Origin: Acidobacteriota bacterium
GTDB lineage: Bacteria; Acidobacteriota; Terriglobia; Terriglobales; Acidobacteriaceae
NCBI GenBank assembly: GCA_003223595.1
Contig: QHVR01000139.1
Span: 1-16,055 of the forward strand
Reading direction: 5' to 3'
DNA length: 16,055 nucleotides
Positions within the stretch are counted from its first letter, which is position 1. The number at the start of each line of letters is the position of its first letter. The notes under the pieces were generated by a model. That model ran no database searches, had not been told where the DNA came from, and saw only the letters and a program-made list of their open reading frames with translations. This document shows positions 1 to 6,497 of this stretch, one piece after another. Both the position numbers and the translations under genes were made by a program.

Positions 1-290
1 TCGGCCTTCCTGGCGCTCTCCCTTTCCTTCCGGACGTCACGGGCAACATCCCCAAGCGGCCGCTCCGGATCGGAAACTGGACCAAACTCCCACAGGGGGC
101 GTTCGCCATGCGCCACCGTATAGGTGCCACCACCAACGAGGAAGTGCTCCGAGGCCATGGCCGTCACCTCAGCATGCATCGGGTGCTCAGCCATACGTAA
201 CTCCTGGGGCACATTAGAAAGCACGCCAGCCGACTGGGCAAAGGCAGCGGTTCCCGCCAGAATCACCGATACGAGCAAAGTAATTTTCAT
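1..290 (-). CDS. Secreted hypothetical protein, 5' part only
   Basis: An open frame runs leftward from the ATG whose complement is at 288-290 and leaves the window still open after 96 codons. The protein starts with a clean Sec signal peptide, MKITLLVSVILAGTAAFAQ, with probable cleavage after AFA, so the product is exported. The mature part contains RMAEHPMHAEVTAMASEHFL, then a Gly-rich GGGTYTVAHGERPLWEFG stretch and a charged segment rich in Arg, Glu and Lys at the window edge. I recognise the style of this N-terminus from acidobacterial hypothetical proteins but cannot name a domain or function. It is divergent from the LolA-like gene. Codon structure and the signal peptide make a real gene likely; the C-terminal part is outside the window. 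Confidence 0.72.
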   Translation of the reverse strand, partial: MKITLLVSVILAGTAAFAQSAGVLSNVPQELRMAEHPMHAEVTAMASEHFLVGGGTYTVAHGERPLWEFGPVSDPERPLGDVARDVRKERESARKA

Positions 291-477
291 AAGTTTTTTC
301 GAATCCGTACTTGGAAAATGCAAGCCGCGTGCCAAGCTGCAGGCCTTTGCTTTCTTTCAGTTAGCCGACATTCCGACACGCGCGTGCAACAGTTTGCACA
401 GCACGCGGAAGCTCATTGGATTCCCCGTGCCGGAGTTTACGAAGGCCTCGGCGAGGGTGTATGTTTCGGCTGGAATG
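291..477. other. Divergent intergenic region
   Basis: About 187 bases separate two divergent secreted-protein genes. Both promoters should lie here, but I could not find a -35/-10 pair good enough to call on either strand. The short plus-strand frame at 318-503 and the upstream extension of the LolA-like frame have no protein-like features and look non-coding. Confidence 0.4.
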
Positions 478-1296
478 ATGAATTTCAGATATTCGCGCAG
501 TAACATGCTCCGCCCGGGCACGGTCGCCGTCCTCTTTCTGTCGCTCTTTCTAGTTTCGGCTTATGGCCAAACCAACTGCGGCGACAGCGAGAATCCCCTC
601 GACACCGACCCACCGAAAGGCATGTCGGTGCAGGAACTCACGCAGAAGTTGATCGCCAACGAGGACAAGGTGCAAGCGGCCCGCCAGCACTATACCTTCA
701 CCCAAGACGTTCTTGTGCAGACGCTCGAAGGCAAGGCAGTCGATGGACAATTTCACCAGATCACGAACGTCTCTTACGACGACAAGGGAAAGCGTCTCGA
801 CAAGGTCAGCTTTGCTGAGCAGTCCACGTTACGCGGCATACAACTTTCCGACGCCGACTACGACGACATCCGCACCTTCATGCCATGGATTCTGACCTCC
901 GATCAGGCCGCTCAATACAATCTGACCTACGCGGGCAAGCAGCACGTCGACGATCTGGATACGTACGTATTCCACGTCGAGCCGAAGCAGTTGGAAAAGA
1001 ACAGGAGATACTTTCAAGGGAAAATCTGGGTCGATGATCGCGATGTGCAGATGGTCAAACTCTGCGGCAAGAGCGTGCCCGAGGCGACCACCAAGAAAAA
1101 GAAGAAGAATGAACCGCTGGAGGTCCGTCCCACGTTCGCGGGGTACCGGCAGATAGTGGATGGAAACTGGTTCCCAACCTACGCCCGGATCGATGACACT
1201 CTGCGCTTCGGAGTCGAGTCGATCCACATCCGGGAGATCGTCAAATTCACGGGCTACCAGCGCACAGCTCCAACCCAGACGGCCTCGAGACCCTAG
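478..1296 (+). CDS. Secreted LolA-like outer-membrane-associated protein
   Basis: A predicted exported protein of about 272 residues. From ATG 478 the N-terminus is a typical signal peptide: Arg-containing n-region (residues 1-12), hydrophobic core (about 15-27), then SAYGQ. The frame stays open back to 124, but that extension is Cys/Arg-rich and unlike a protein. ATG 475, 478 and 505 are all possible starts and none has a strong ribosome binding site; 478 or 505 gives the best signal peptide. The mature part has a helical region (about 50-70), beta-rich segments and the motif YFQGKIWVDDRDV (178-190), which resembles the LolA/outer-membrane lipoprotein-sorting fold that carries lipid or hydrophobic ligands in the periplasm. 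A run of five Lys lies at 206-210, probably a surface loop. The ligand is unknown. An envelope role is inferred from the fold-like motif and export signal. Confidence 0.75.
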   Translation: MNFRYSRSNMLRPGTVAVLFLSLFLVSAYGQTNCGDSENPLDTDPPKGMSVQELTQKLIANEDKVQAARQHYTFTQDVLVQTLEGKAVDGQFHQITNVSYDDKGKRLDKVSFAEQSTLRGIQLSDADYDDIRTFMPWILTSDQAAQYNLTYAGKQHVDDLDTYVFHVEPKQLEKNRRYFQGKIWVDDRDVQMVKLCGKSVPEATTKKKKKNEPLEVRPTFAGYRQIVDGNWFPTYARIDDTLRFGVESIHIREIVKFTGYQRTAPTQTASRP

Positions 1297-1364
1297 CCGG
1301 CAGTCCCGGCGCAACTTAAAACGGGACTTGAACCTCTTTAGCAGGTATGGTGTACTTTACCGCT

Positions 1365-1460
1365 ATGGCCGACGAAAACAAGAGCAGCAGCAAAAGTATT
1401 GTCCTTTGGATCATTACTGCCGTTTTAGTCGCATTGGCAATCTTTCTATATAAGCGATAG
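1365..1460 (+). CDS. Small single-pass membrane protein (31 aa)
   Basis: A short frame starting at ATG 1365 gives MADENKSSSKSIVLWIITAV followed by LVALAIFLYKR and a TAG stop. The layout is that of a small membrane protein: a charged and Ser-rich cytoplasmic N-terminus of about 12 residues, one hydrophobic helix (about 13-28) and a basic LYKR end. An in-frame ATG at 1347 would give 37 residues. A promoter-like TTGAAC (1328-1333) is followed 17 bases later by TGTACT (1351-1356), which would put the transcript start almost on the 1365 codon. Function unknown. It could be chance, because a 31-residue frame is short; the favourable points are residue composition and the absence of any other gene here. 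Confidence 0.5.
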   Translation: MADENKSSSKSIVLWIITAVLVALAIFLYKR

Positions 1461-1580
1461 GGCTCGTACGGTTCCTCGCGCTCCGAGCGCATTTCCGCGA
1501 TCGCTCGACGAAGCTCAGGCGCGGTTTTCCCTTTCTGACCTTCTATGCTTTCCTTCCTGCGTCGGTTAACATTGTGCCGC

Positions 1581-1598
1581 CGCGAACCGGCGTTCGCG
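1581..1598. repeat. Inverted repeat upstream of the hydrolase gene
   Basis: CGCGAAC and GTTCGCG are perfect complements around a 4-base loop, 28 bases before the hydrolase start codon. It could be a transcript hairpin or a protein-binding palindrome. No flanking T-tract supports a terminator. Confidence 0.4.
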
Positions 1599-1626
1599 AC
1601 CGGCAGTTTCAAATCTCCTAACCCAC

Positions 1627-2337
1627 ATGCATCGCGAATATCACAAGGGTTACAGCCATGAACTTCATCGCGACATGGAGTACCTGGTGTTCGGTAATGC
1701 GGGCAAGCCCCTGCTCGTTTTTCCCACCTCCATGGGCAAGTTCTTCGAATACGAAGATCGCGGCATGATCGGCGTGCTCGCGCCCAAAATCGACCGCGGC
1801 GAATTGCAGGTCTTCTGTCCCGATGCGGTAGATACCGAGAGCTGGTACAACAAGGGAACGCACCCGCGGCAACGCGTGTTGCGGCATCTGCAATATGAAC
1901 GCTACATACTCCACGAGTTCATGCCCTTTGTTCGCTGGAAGAATTCCGCCGGGCAATTGGCGGTGACCGGATGCAGCTTTGGCGGATACCAGGCGGTGAA
2001 CTTTTCCCTGAAGCATCCCGACATCGTGACTCACTGCGTCAGCATGAGCGGAGCGTTCGACATTCACCAATTTCTCGACGGCTATTACGACAACGACTGC
2101 TACTTCAATAACCCTCCCGACTACATTCCCAACTTGACCGATGACTGGTTCCTCAGCCGGTACCGGCAGATGAAGATCGTGCTCGGCTCAGCCGACTGGG
2201 ACATTTGTCTGGATCAGAACGTGAAGCTTTCGGCAATTTTGAATAATAAAGCCATCAGCCATTGGCTCGATGTGTGGAACGACAACTCGAAACACGATTG
2301 GCCGCTGTGGTTGAGGATGGCGGAAAAGTATTTCTAG
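1627..2337 (+). CDS. Alpha/beta hydrolase, putative esterase (PF00756-like)
   Basis: A 236-residue cytoplasmic hydrolase with no signal peptide. The nucleophile elbow is TGCSFGG (114-120) with Ser117. The acid is probably Asp190 or Asp192 in GSADWDIC, and the base is His223 in KHDW near the C-terminus, giving a complete Ser-Asp-His triad in the right order. The size and the HDW-P-W ending match the compact PF00756 esterase group, whose characterised members include S-formylglutathione hydrolase and enterochelin esterase. The actual ester, thioester or amide substrate is not visible here. It is first in a same-strand run and lies 36 bases before an ATP-grasp ligase, so a role in releasing or editing the ligase product is a reasonable inference. 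No clear Shine-Dalgarno precedes the ATG. Confidence 0.85.
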   Translation: MHREYHKGYSHELHRDMEYLVFGNAGKPLLVFPTSMGKFFEYEDRGMIGVLAPKIDRGELQVFCPDAVDTESWYNKGTHPRQRVLRHLQYERYILHEFMPFVRWKNSAGQLAVTGCSFGGYQAVNFSLKHPDIVTHCVSMSGAFDIHQFLDGYYDNDCYFNNPPDYIPNLTDDWFLSRYRQMKIVLGSADWDICLDQNVKLSAILNNKAISHWLDVWNDNSKHDWPLWLRMAEKYF

Positions 2338-2364
2338 GCAGATTGTAGACACGTAGGTCTCTAC

Positions 2365-2370
2365 GGAGGA
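2365..2370 (+). promoter_or_regulatory. Ribosome binding site of the ATP-grasp gene
   Basis: GGAGGA lies 3 bases before ATG 2374, a strong match to the Shine-Dalgarno core. It fixes the start codon and suggests efficient translation from a transcript shared with the upstream hydrolase. Confidence 0.7.
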
Positions 2371-2373
2371 GCG

Positions 2374-3390
2374 ATGAAGAAGATTGGCTTTTTATTCGGC
2401 ATGGAAAACAGCTTCCCTCCCGCGGTCGTAGACAAAATCAATAGCATGAATGTCGACGGAGTCACAGCCGAGTTCGTCAGCATCGGCGGCATCCGCATGG
2501 ATGAGCCAAAAAAATATGATGTCATCATCGATCGCATTTCGCAGGACATCCAGTTCTATCGTGCCTATTTGAAGCAGGCTGCCATGCAGGGCGCGATTGT
2601 GGTGAACAATCCGTTCTGGTGGACGGCCGACGACAAGTTCTTCAATTATGCGCTGGCCCACAAACTGGGCGTGGCGATTCCGCCCACGGTGATTCTGCCT
2701 CATAAAAAGCATCCCGAAGGAACCACCGATCGCTCGATGAGAAATCTGATGTACCCGCTGAACTGGCAGGAGATTTTCGATTACGTCGGGTTCCCTGCTT
2801 TTTTGAAACCCTACTCGGGCGGCGGCTGGAAGCACGTTTACAAGGTGCATTCTCCGGAAGAATTCTTCCAGCACTACAACCAGACCGGCGATCTATGCAT
2901 GACGTTGCAGCACGGCGTCGAGTTCGACGAGTACTACCGCTGTTACGTGGTCGGGCAGGAGAAGGTCCACATTATGAAATACGATCCCAAGGCGCCGCAT
3001 CACGAGCGCTATGTAAAGGGAAATCCGCCGCCATCCTCGGTCGAACTGCGCGATCGCATTGAGAAAGACGCTCTCACCTTGTGCCGGGTTCTCGGATACG
3101 ACCTGAATACCGTCGAGTTTGCCGTGGAGGGCGGAGTTCCCTACGCCATCGACTTTCTGAATCCCGCTCCAGACGCCGAGAGCAGCTCCGTGGGCGAGGA
3201 CAACTTCAACTGGATCGTGAACGCCGTAGCCGAGATGGCGGTCAAAATGGCGCTGCAGGGGAAGAATCCGGCCAGCGAATTGCGCTGGGCGAACTTCCTG
3301 AATGGCAGCGGAGAAGAAGCAAAGCCAACCGCTCGCAAGAAACGAAAAGCTGCCATCCCGGCAGCCATGAATCTACGAATCTCTGACTAG
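2374..3390 (+). CDS. ATP-grasp ligase, RimK/glutathione-synthetase-like
   Basis: A 338-residue soluble enzyme with the layout of ATP-grasp carboxylate-amine ligases. Residues 1-80 form the N-terminal domain (MKKIGFLFGMENSFP, then VDGV and YDVIIDR). The central ATP-grasp part has FPAFLKPYSGGGWKHVYKV (140-158), where Lys145 and the Gly-rich loop should bind ATP phosphates. The C-terminal lobe has NTVEFAVEGGVPYAIDFLNP (245-264), where Glu248, Asp260 and Asn263 occupy the magnesium-ligand positions. Such enzymes activate a carboxylate as acyl phosphate and join it to an amine or thiol. The acceptor and donor cannot be read from sequence. The last residues (about 312-330) are basic and low-complexity, probably a disordered tail. 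It is probably co-transcribed with the hydrolase. Confidence 0.85.
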   Translation: MKKIGFLFGMENSFPPAVVDKINSMNVDGVTAEFVSIGGIRMDEPKKYDVIIDRISQDIQFYRAYLKQAAMQGAIVVNNPFWWTADDKFFNYALAHKLGVAIPPTVILPHKKHPEGTTDRSMRNLMYPLNWQEIFDYVGFPAFLKPYSGGGWKHVYKVHSPEEFFQHYNQTGDLCMTLQHGVEFDEYYRCYVVGQEKVHIMKYDPKAPHHERYVKGNPPPSSVELRDRIEKDALTLCRVLGYDLNTVEFAVEGGVPYAIDFLNPAPDAESSSVGEDNFNWIVNAVAEMAVKMALQGKNPASELRWANFLNGSGEEAKPTARKKRKAAIPAAMNLRISD

Positions 3391-3412
3391 CGCATCGGCT
3401 GTACGGGTAATC

Positions 3413-3418
3413 AGGAGG
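3413..3418 (+). promoter_or_regulatory. Ribosome binding site of the DUF1801 gene
   Basis: AGGAGG with a 5-base spacer to ATG 3424 is close to an ideal Shine-Dalgarno and supports this start over others. Confidence 0.7.
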
Positions 3419-3423
3419 ACTGC

Positions 3424-3792
3424 ATGCGAGGTGGTAAGGTTCCGAAAACAGTAGACGAATATCTCGCCAAAGTTCCTGAACCGGCTCGCAGCACGCTCAC
3501 CCATATTCGTAAGGTAATTCGCTCCGTGGTTCCACCCGAAGCCACCGAGGTGATCAGCTATAACATCCCGATGTTCAAGTACAACGGAATGTTGATCGGG
3601 TATGCCGCTTTCTCCAAGCATTGCAGCCTGTTTCCTACTGGTTCAGGCGTGATCGAGAAGTTCAAGAAGGAACTCGCCGGCTATAAGACTTCGCGAGGAA
3701 CCATTCAGTTCCCTTCCGACAAGGGCTTCCCTGACGCGTTGTTAAAGAAGATTGTAAGAGCGAGAGTGCAAGAAAACCGGGAATGGGACTGA
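3424..3792 (+). CDS. DUF1801 (YdhG-like) protein
   Basis: A 122-residue soluble protein. The N-terminus TVDEYLAKVPEPARSTLTHI, the middle ATEVISYNIPMFKYNGMLIG and the SLFPTGSGVIEKFKKEL segment match the DUF1801/YdhG family (PF08818), which has a small alpha/beta fold; some members are annotated as iron chaperones, without strong general evidence. Family length is about 110-150 residues, so this copy looks complete. It starts 33 bases after the ATP-grasp gene behind a strong ribosome binding site, so it is likely in the same transcript. A scaffold or accessory role beside the ligases is only a guess. Confidence 0.8.
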   Translation: MRGGKVPKTVDEYLAKVPEPARSTLTHIRKVIRSVVPPEATEVISYNIPMFKYNGMLIGYAAFSKHCSLFPTGSGVIEKFKKELAGYKTSRGTIQFPSDKGFPDALLKKIVRARVQENREWD

Positions 3793-3824
3793 GTCGAATC
3801 GACTGCAGATTGCCTGCCCAACAT

Positions 3825-3833
3825 TGCTATACT
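3825..3833 (+). promoter_or_regulatory. Extended -10 promoter element before the GCS2 gene
   Basis: TGCTATACT matches the extended -10 pattern TG-n-TATAAT with one mismatch. No good -35 sits 16-18 bases upstream, which is tolerated by extended -10 promoters. Transcription would start near 3840 and give a leader of about 90 bases, containing a weak GGGGGTT/AACCTCC hairpin with one G-U pair, before ATG 3931. This would let the ligase gene be expressed separately from the genes before it. Confidence 0.45.
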
Positions 3834-3930
3834 GTCTTCCACGCTGGCGGGGGTTGGCGGCGAGAACCTCCCATTTGGGCGCAAGGCTCTAGGAAATATA
3901 GCCGCTGGAATCCCCAGCATTGGTGCTTCG

Positions 3931-5070
3931 ATGTCGCCGACCTTTACCATCGGAATTGAAGAGGAATATCAGACAGTCGATCCCGTCACACGTGATCTGC
4001 AGTCACACATTCACGCTGAAATTCTGGAAAAGGGCAAACTCCTCCTGCAGGAGCGCGTCAAAGCCGAACTGCACCAGTCCGTCGTCGAGGTAGGCACCTC
4101 GGTCTGCAAGAACATCAAGGAAGCCAAGGCGGAAGTAAAGAAACTGCGGCGCGACATGGTGCGCCTGTCGCGGGAGAACGGTCTTCGGCTCGCATCCGGG
4201 GCCACCCATCCTTTCGGCGATTGGCGCGTGCAGGAAATCCATCCCGACGAGCGCTACAAGAACATTGTGGAAGACATGCAGTTGGTGGCTCGCGCCAACC
4301 TCATCTTCGGGCTGCACGTCCACATCGGCATCGAGGACCGCGAGACCGCGATCCACATGATGAATCACGCCCGCTATTTCCTGCCGCACATCCTGGCACT
4401 CTCGACCAATTCGCCCTTCTGGCTGGGCATGAACACGGGCCTGAAGTCATACCGCTGCAAGGTGTTCGACAAATTTCCCCGCACTAATATTCCCGATTAT
4501 TTCCCCAGTTGGGGCGAGTACGAAAACTTCATCAAGCTGCTGATTAAGACCAACTGCATCGACAACGCCAAGAAGATCTGGTGGGACATTCGCCCTCACC
4601 CGTTCTTCAACACCCTCGAATTCCGGATATGCGACATTCCCATGCGCGCCGACGAGACGATAGCACTGGCTGCCCTGATTCAGGCGACCATAGCCAAGCT
4701 GTACAAGCTCTATACAGCCAATCAGGGATTCCGTCTCTATCGCCGAGCCTTGATCATGGAAAACAAGTGGCGCGCCGCGCGCTATGGGCTCGATGGCAAG
4801 CTGGTGGATTTCGGCAAGCAGAAGGAAGTTCCGGCCCGCGACCTGGTGCGCGAGTATCTTGATTTCGTCGATGACGTCGTCGATGAATTGGACTCTCGCG
4901 AAGAGTTGGAGTACATCCACACCATCATGGATCAAGGCAGCGGCGCCGACCGGCAATTGCGCGTGTTCCAGGAAACCGGCGACTTGAAGAAAGTAGTCGA
5001 CTACATGATTGAGGAGACCGAAGCGGGGCTGGCCGAGACTGAACCGGCAACCGTGAGACAAACCGTTTGA
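3931..5070 (+). CDS. Carboxylate-amine ligase, YbdK/GCS2 family
   Basis: A 379-residue member of the glutamate-cysteine ligase type 2 (GCS2, PF04107) family, the expected length. Visible motifs in order: TIGIEEEYQTVDP (6-18) with the conserved acidic ATP/Mg site; ELHQSVVEVGT (46-56); FGLHVHIGIED (126-136); NSPFWLGMNTGLKSYR (160-175); and WWDIRPHPFFNTLEFRICD (217-235). The fold is glutamine-synthetase-like, so it makes amide bonds through an acyl-phosphate, usually on a gamma- or alpha-carboxylate. E. coli YbdK has weak gamma-glutamylcysteine ligase activity, but many relatives use unknown substrates. The stop codon overlaps the next start (TGATG), showing translational coupling to the metallopeptidase. 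The start lacks an obvious ribosome binding site. Confidence 0.9.
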   Translation: MSPTFTIGIEEEYQTVDPVTRDLQSHIHAEILEKGKLLLQERVKAELHQSVVEVGTSVCKNIKEAKAEVKKLRRDMVRLSRENGLRLASGATHPFGDWRVQEIHPDERYKNIVEDMQLVARANLIFGLHVHIGIEDRETAIHMMNHARYFLPHILALSTNSPFWLGMNTGLKSYRCKVFDKFPRTNIPDYFPSWGEYENFIKLLIKTNCIDNAKKIWWDIRPHPFFNTLEFRICDIPMRADETIALAALIQATIAKLYKLYTANQGFRLYRRALIMENKWRAARYGLDGKLVDFGKQKEVPARDLVREYLDFVDDVVDELDSREELEYIHTIMDQGSGADRQLRVFQETGDLKKVVDYMIEETEAGLAETEPATVRQTV

Positions 5071-6116
5071 TGACTTCCTCTGTACGTTCCATCCCAAAAC
5101 CACTGAGCAAGCTTCCGTTCGATCCCGAATTCACCCCCGGGGCTGTCAATGCAGTGAAGGTTTGCCTGCGCATTCAGCCAGAGGAACGAGTCTGCGTCAT
5201 CACCGACGAAGCCACCACCGAAATCGCGGCTTCCATCGTGGCTGAACTGGAGAAGAATGGGTCGCCCTATCACGCTTGGGTGCTGGAAGAACATGCCTCG
5301 CGACCGCTTGTCGATATGCCGCGCGAGATTCTCGAGGACCTTGACCAGAGCCAAGTCTCGATTTTCGCCGTCCAGGCCCAGACCAATGAACTGCGCTCCC
5401 GCATTCAAATGACCGACGTGGTCAATCGCCGGAAGATTCGCCACGCCCACATGGTCAACATCAACCGCCAGATCATGATGGAGGGCATGCGCGCGGATTT
5501 TCAGCGCGTGGACCGGCTCAGCCAGAAGATCGTTAATATGGTACGCAAGGCATCGCGCATTCGGGCGACTACCGCAGCGGGCACCGACCTCACCGCCGAT
5601 CTAAACCCGAACTACAAGTGGCTGAAGACCAGCGGAATTATTTCCCCGGAGAAATGGGGCAACTTACCCGGCGGAGAAATCTTTACCACGCCGGGAGAGG
5701 TGAACGGAACATTCGTGATTGACGGCGTAGTCGGAGACTATCTCTGTGCCAAGTTCGGCGATCTCGAGCACAATCCGCTCACCATCCGCATGCGCGGAAA
5801 CCGGCTCACCGAGGCCCATTCGGAGAACGGCGAACTTGAGAGTGACTTCTGGAAATATACCCACACTGACGCCAACAGCGACCGCGTCGGCGAATTCGCC
5901 ATCGGCACCAACATTGATCTGAAACACGTCATCGGTCAGATTCTGCAAGATGAAAAATATCCCGGCATCCACATCGCATTCGGCAATCCTTACGGCGCTC
6001 ACACCGGCGCGGACTGGGATTCCACCACGCATATCGACGTCGTCGGTCGCCGATTCAACATTTGGGTTGACGATCAGCAGATCATGCAGGACGGGAAGTT
6101 TTTGGTGGAAGCCTAG
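5070..6116 (+). CDS. M29-type metallopeptidase (aminopeptidase AmpS/NicX-like)
   Basis: A 348-residue protein starting at ATG 5070, sharing one base with the GCS2 stop; TTG 5067 is an in-frame but less likely start. It resembles the M29 leucyl aminopeptidase family, which also contains the ring-opening dioxygenase NicX. The candidate metal ligands are all present: Glu203 in NLPGGEIFTTP, Glu275 in GEFAIGTN, His301 and Tyr308 in PGIHIAFGNPYGAH, and His321 plus Asp323 in STTHIDVV. The N-terminal half (20-160) is the less conserved substrate domain. The likely reaction is removal of an N-terminal residue from a small peptide, in the cytoplasm. Tight coupling to a peptide-bond-forming ligase suggests product turnover or trimming. 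A dioxygenase activity cannot be excluded from motifs alone. Confidence 0.8.
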   Translation: MTSSVRSIPKPLSKLPFDPEFTPGAVNAVKVCLRIQPEERVCVITDEATTEIAASIVAELEKNGSPYHAWVLEEHASRPLVDMPREILEDLDQSQVSIFAVQAQTNELRSRIQMTDVVNRRKIRHAHMVNINRQIMMEGMRADFQRVDRLSQKIVNMVRKASRIRATTAAGTDLTADLNPNYKWLKTSGIISPEKWGNLPGGEIFTTPGEVNGTFVIDGVVGDYLCAKFGDLEHNPLTIRMRGNRLTEAHSENGELESDFWKYTHTDANSDRVGEFAIGTNIDLKHVIGQILQDEKYPGIHIAFGNPYGAHTGADWDSTTHIDVVGRRFNIWVDDQQIMQDGKFLVEA

Positions 6117-6119
6117 CTC

Positions 6120-6476
6120 ATGACCAATCTGGAGAAGAGCACTACGCTTTTGAAACAAGCCTACGCCGCATTCAATGCCCGCGACATGGAAGGCGCGTTG
6201 TCCACCATGCACGCGGATGTCGAGTGGCCAAATGGCATGGAAGGCGGCACGGTTCACGGCCATGAAGGCGTTCGCGAATACTGGACGCGGCAGTGGGGCA
6301 TGATCAATCCACACGTGGGCCCAGTCAGCTTCGAGCTCGACAGTTCGGGAAGCGTGGTCGTCGGCGTACACCAGGTCGTGCGCGATCTCTCCGGCAAAAT
6401 TCTTCTGGACCGCATGGTCCAGCATGTTTATTCGGTGAAAGAAGGCCTGATTCAGAGCATGACCATTCGCGACTAA
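6120..6476 (+). CDS. SnoaL-like / NTF2-fold small protein
   Basis: A 118-residue soluble protein beginning 3 bases after the metallopeptidase stop, so almost certainly co-transcribed. The pattern LLKQAYAAFNARDMEGALST, HADVEWPN, HGHEGVREYWTRQW and a closing VHQVVRDLSG...HVYSVKEGLI is typical of the SnoaL-like branch of the nuclear-transport-factor-2 fold. These form a cone-shaped pocket and serve as small isomerases, hydrolases or binding proteins; many have no known reaction. The length is normal for a single domain. The pocket could hold the metabolite handled by the neighbouring ligases, which is inference from position only. Confidence 0.8.
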   Translation: MTNLEKSTTLLKQAYAAFNARDMEGALSTMHADVEWPNGMEGGTVHGHEGVREYWTRQWGMINPHVGPVSFELDSSGSVVVGVHQVVRDLSGKILLDRMVQHVYSVKEGLIQSMTIRD

Positions 6477-6487
6477 TCTCCTATACT
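6459..6487 (+). promoter_or_regulatory. Possible promoter before the last ligase gene
   Basis: ATGACC (6459-6464) and TATACT (6482-6487) are spaced 17 bases apart, four and five matches of six to the sigma70 boxes. Transcription would start about 4 bases before ATG 6498, giving a nearly leaderless message. The -35 lies inside the preceding coding sequence, so it may be chance. Confidence 0.35.
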
Positions 6488-6497
6488 GCCGTGCGGC

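Larger units (their letters stand above)
1297..1626. other. Intergenic region with small ORF and palindromes
   Basis: A stretch of 330 bases lies between the LolA-like gene and the hydrolase. Besides the 31-residue frame it holds a perfect 7-bp inverted repeat (CGCGAAC at 1581-1587, GTTCGCG at 1592-1598, loop CGGC) and a smaller GCGCTC-C-GAGCGC palindrome just after 1460. No T-run follows either, so they are not classic terminators. I found no convincing promoter or ribosome binding site for the gene at 1627. Confidence 0.4.

Noticed and set aside
124..477. Upstream extension of the LolA-like frame to an ATG-less earlier start
   Set aside because: The added 118 residues are Cys/Arg/Ala-rich without domain features, overlap the divergent signal-peptide gene, and would bury the signal peptide inside the protein.
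318..503. Plus-strand frame of 61 codons
   Set aside because: It has no recognisable features and lies in the divergent promoter region and the start of the LolA-like gene.
1316..1612. Minus-strand frame of 98 codons with a hydrophobic C-terminal half
   Set aside because: The hydrophobic part is the antisense image of the small membrane protein's helix, and the start has no ribosome binding site. The segment E-L-R-R-A-I-A-E-M-R-S-E-R-E-E-P looks protein-like, so I keep a small doubt.
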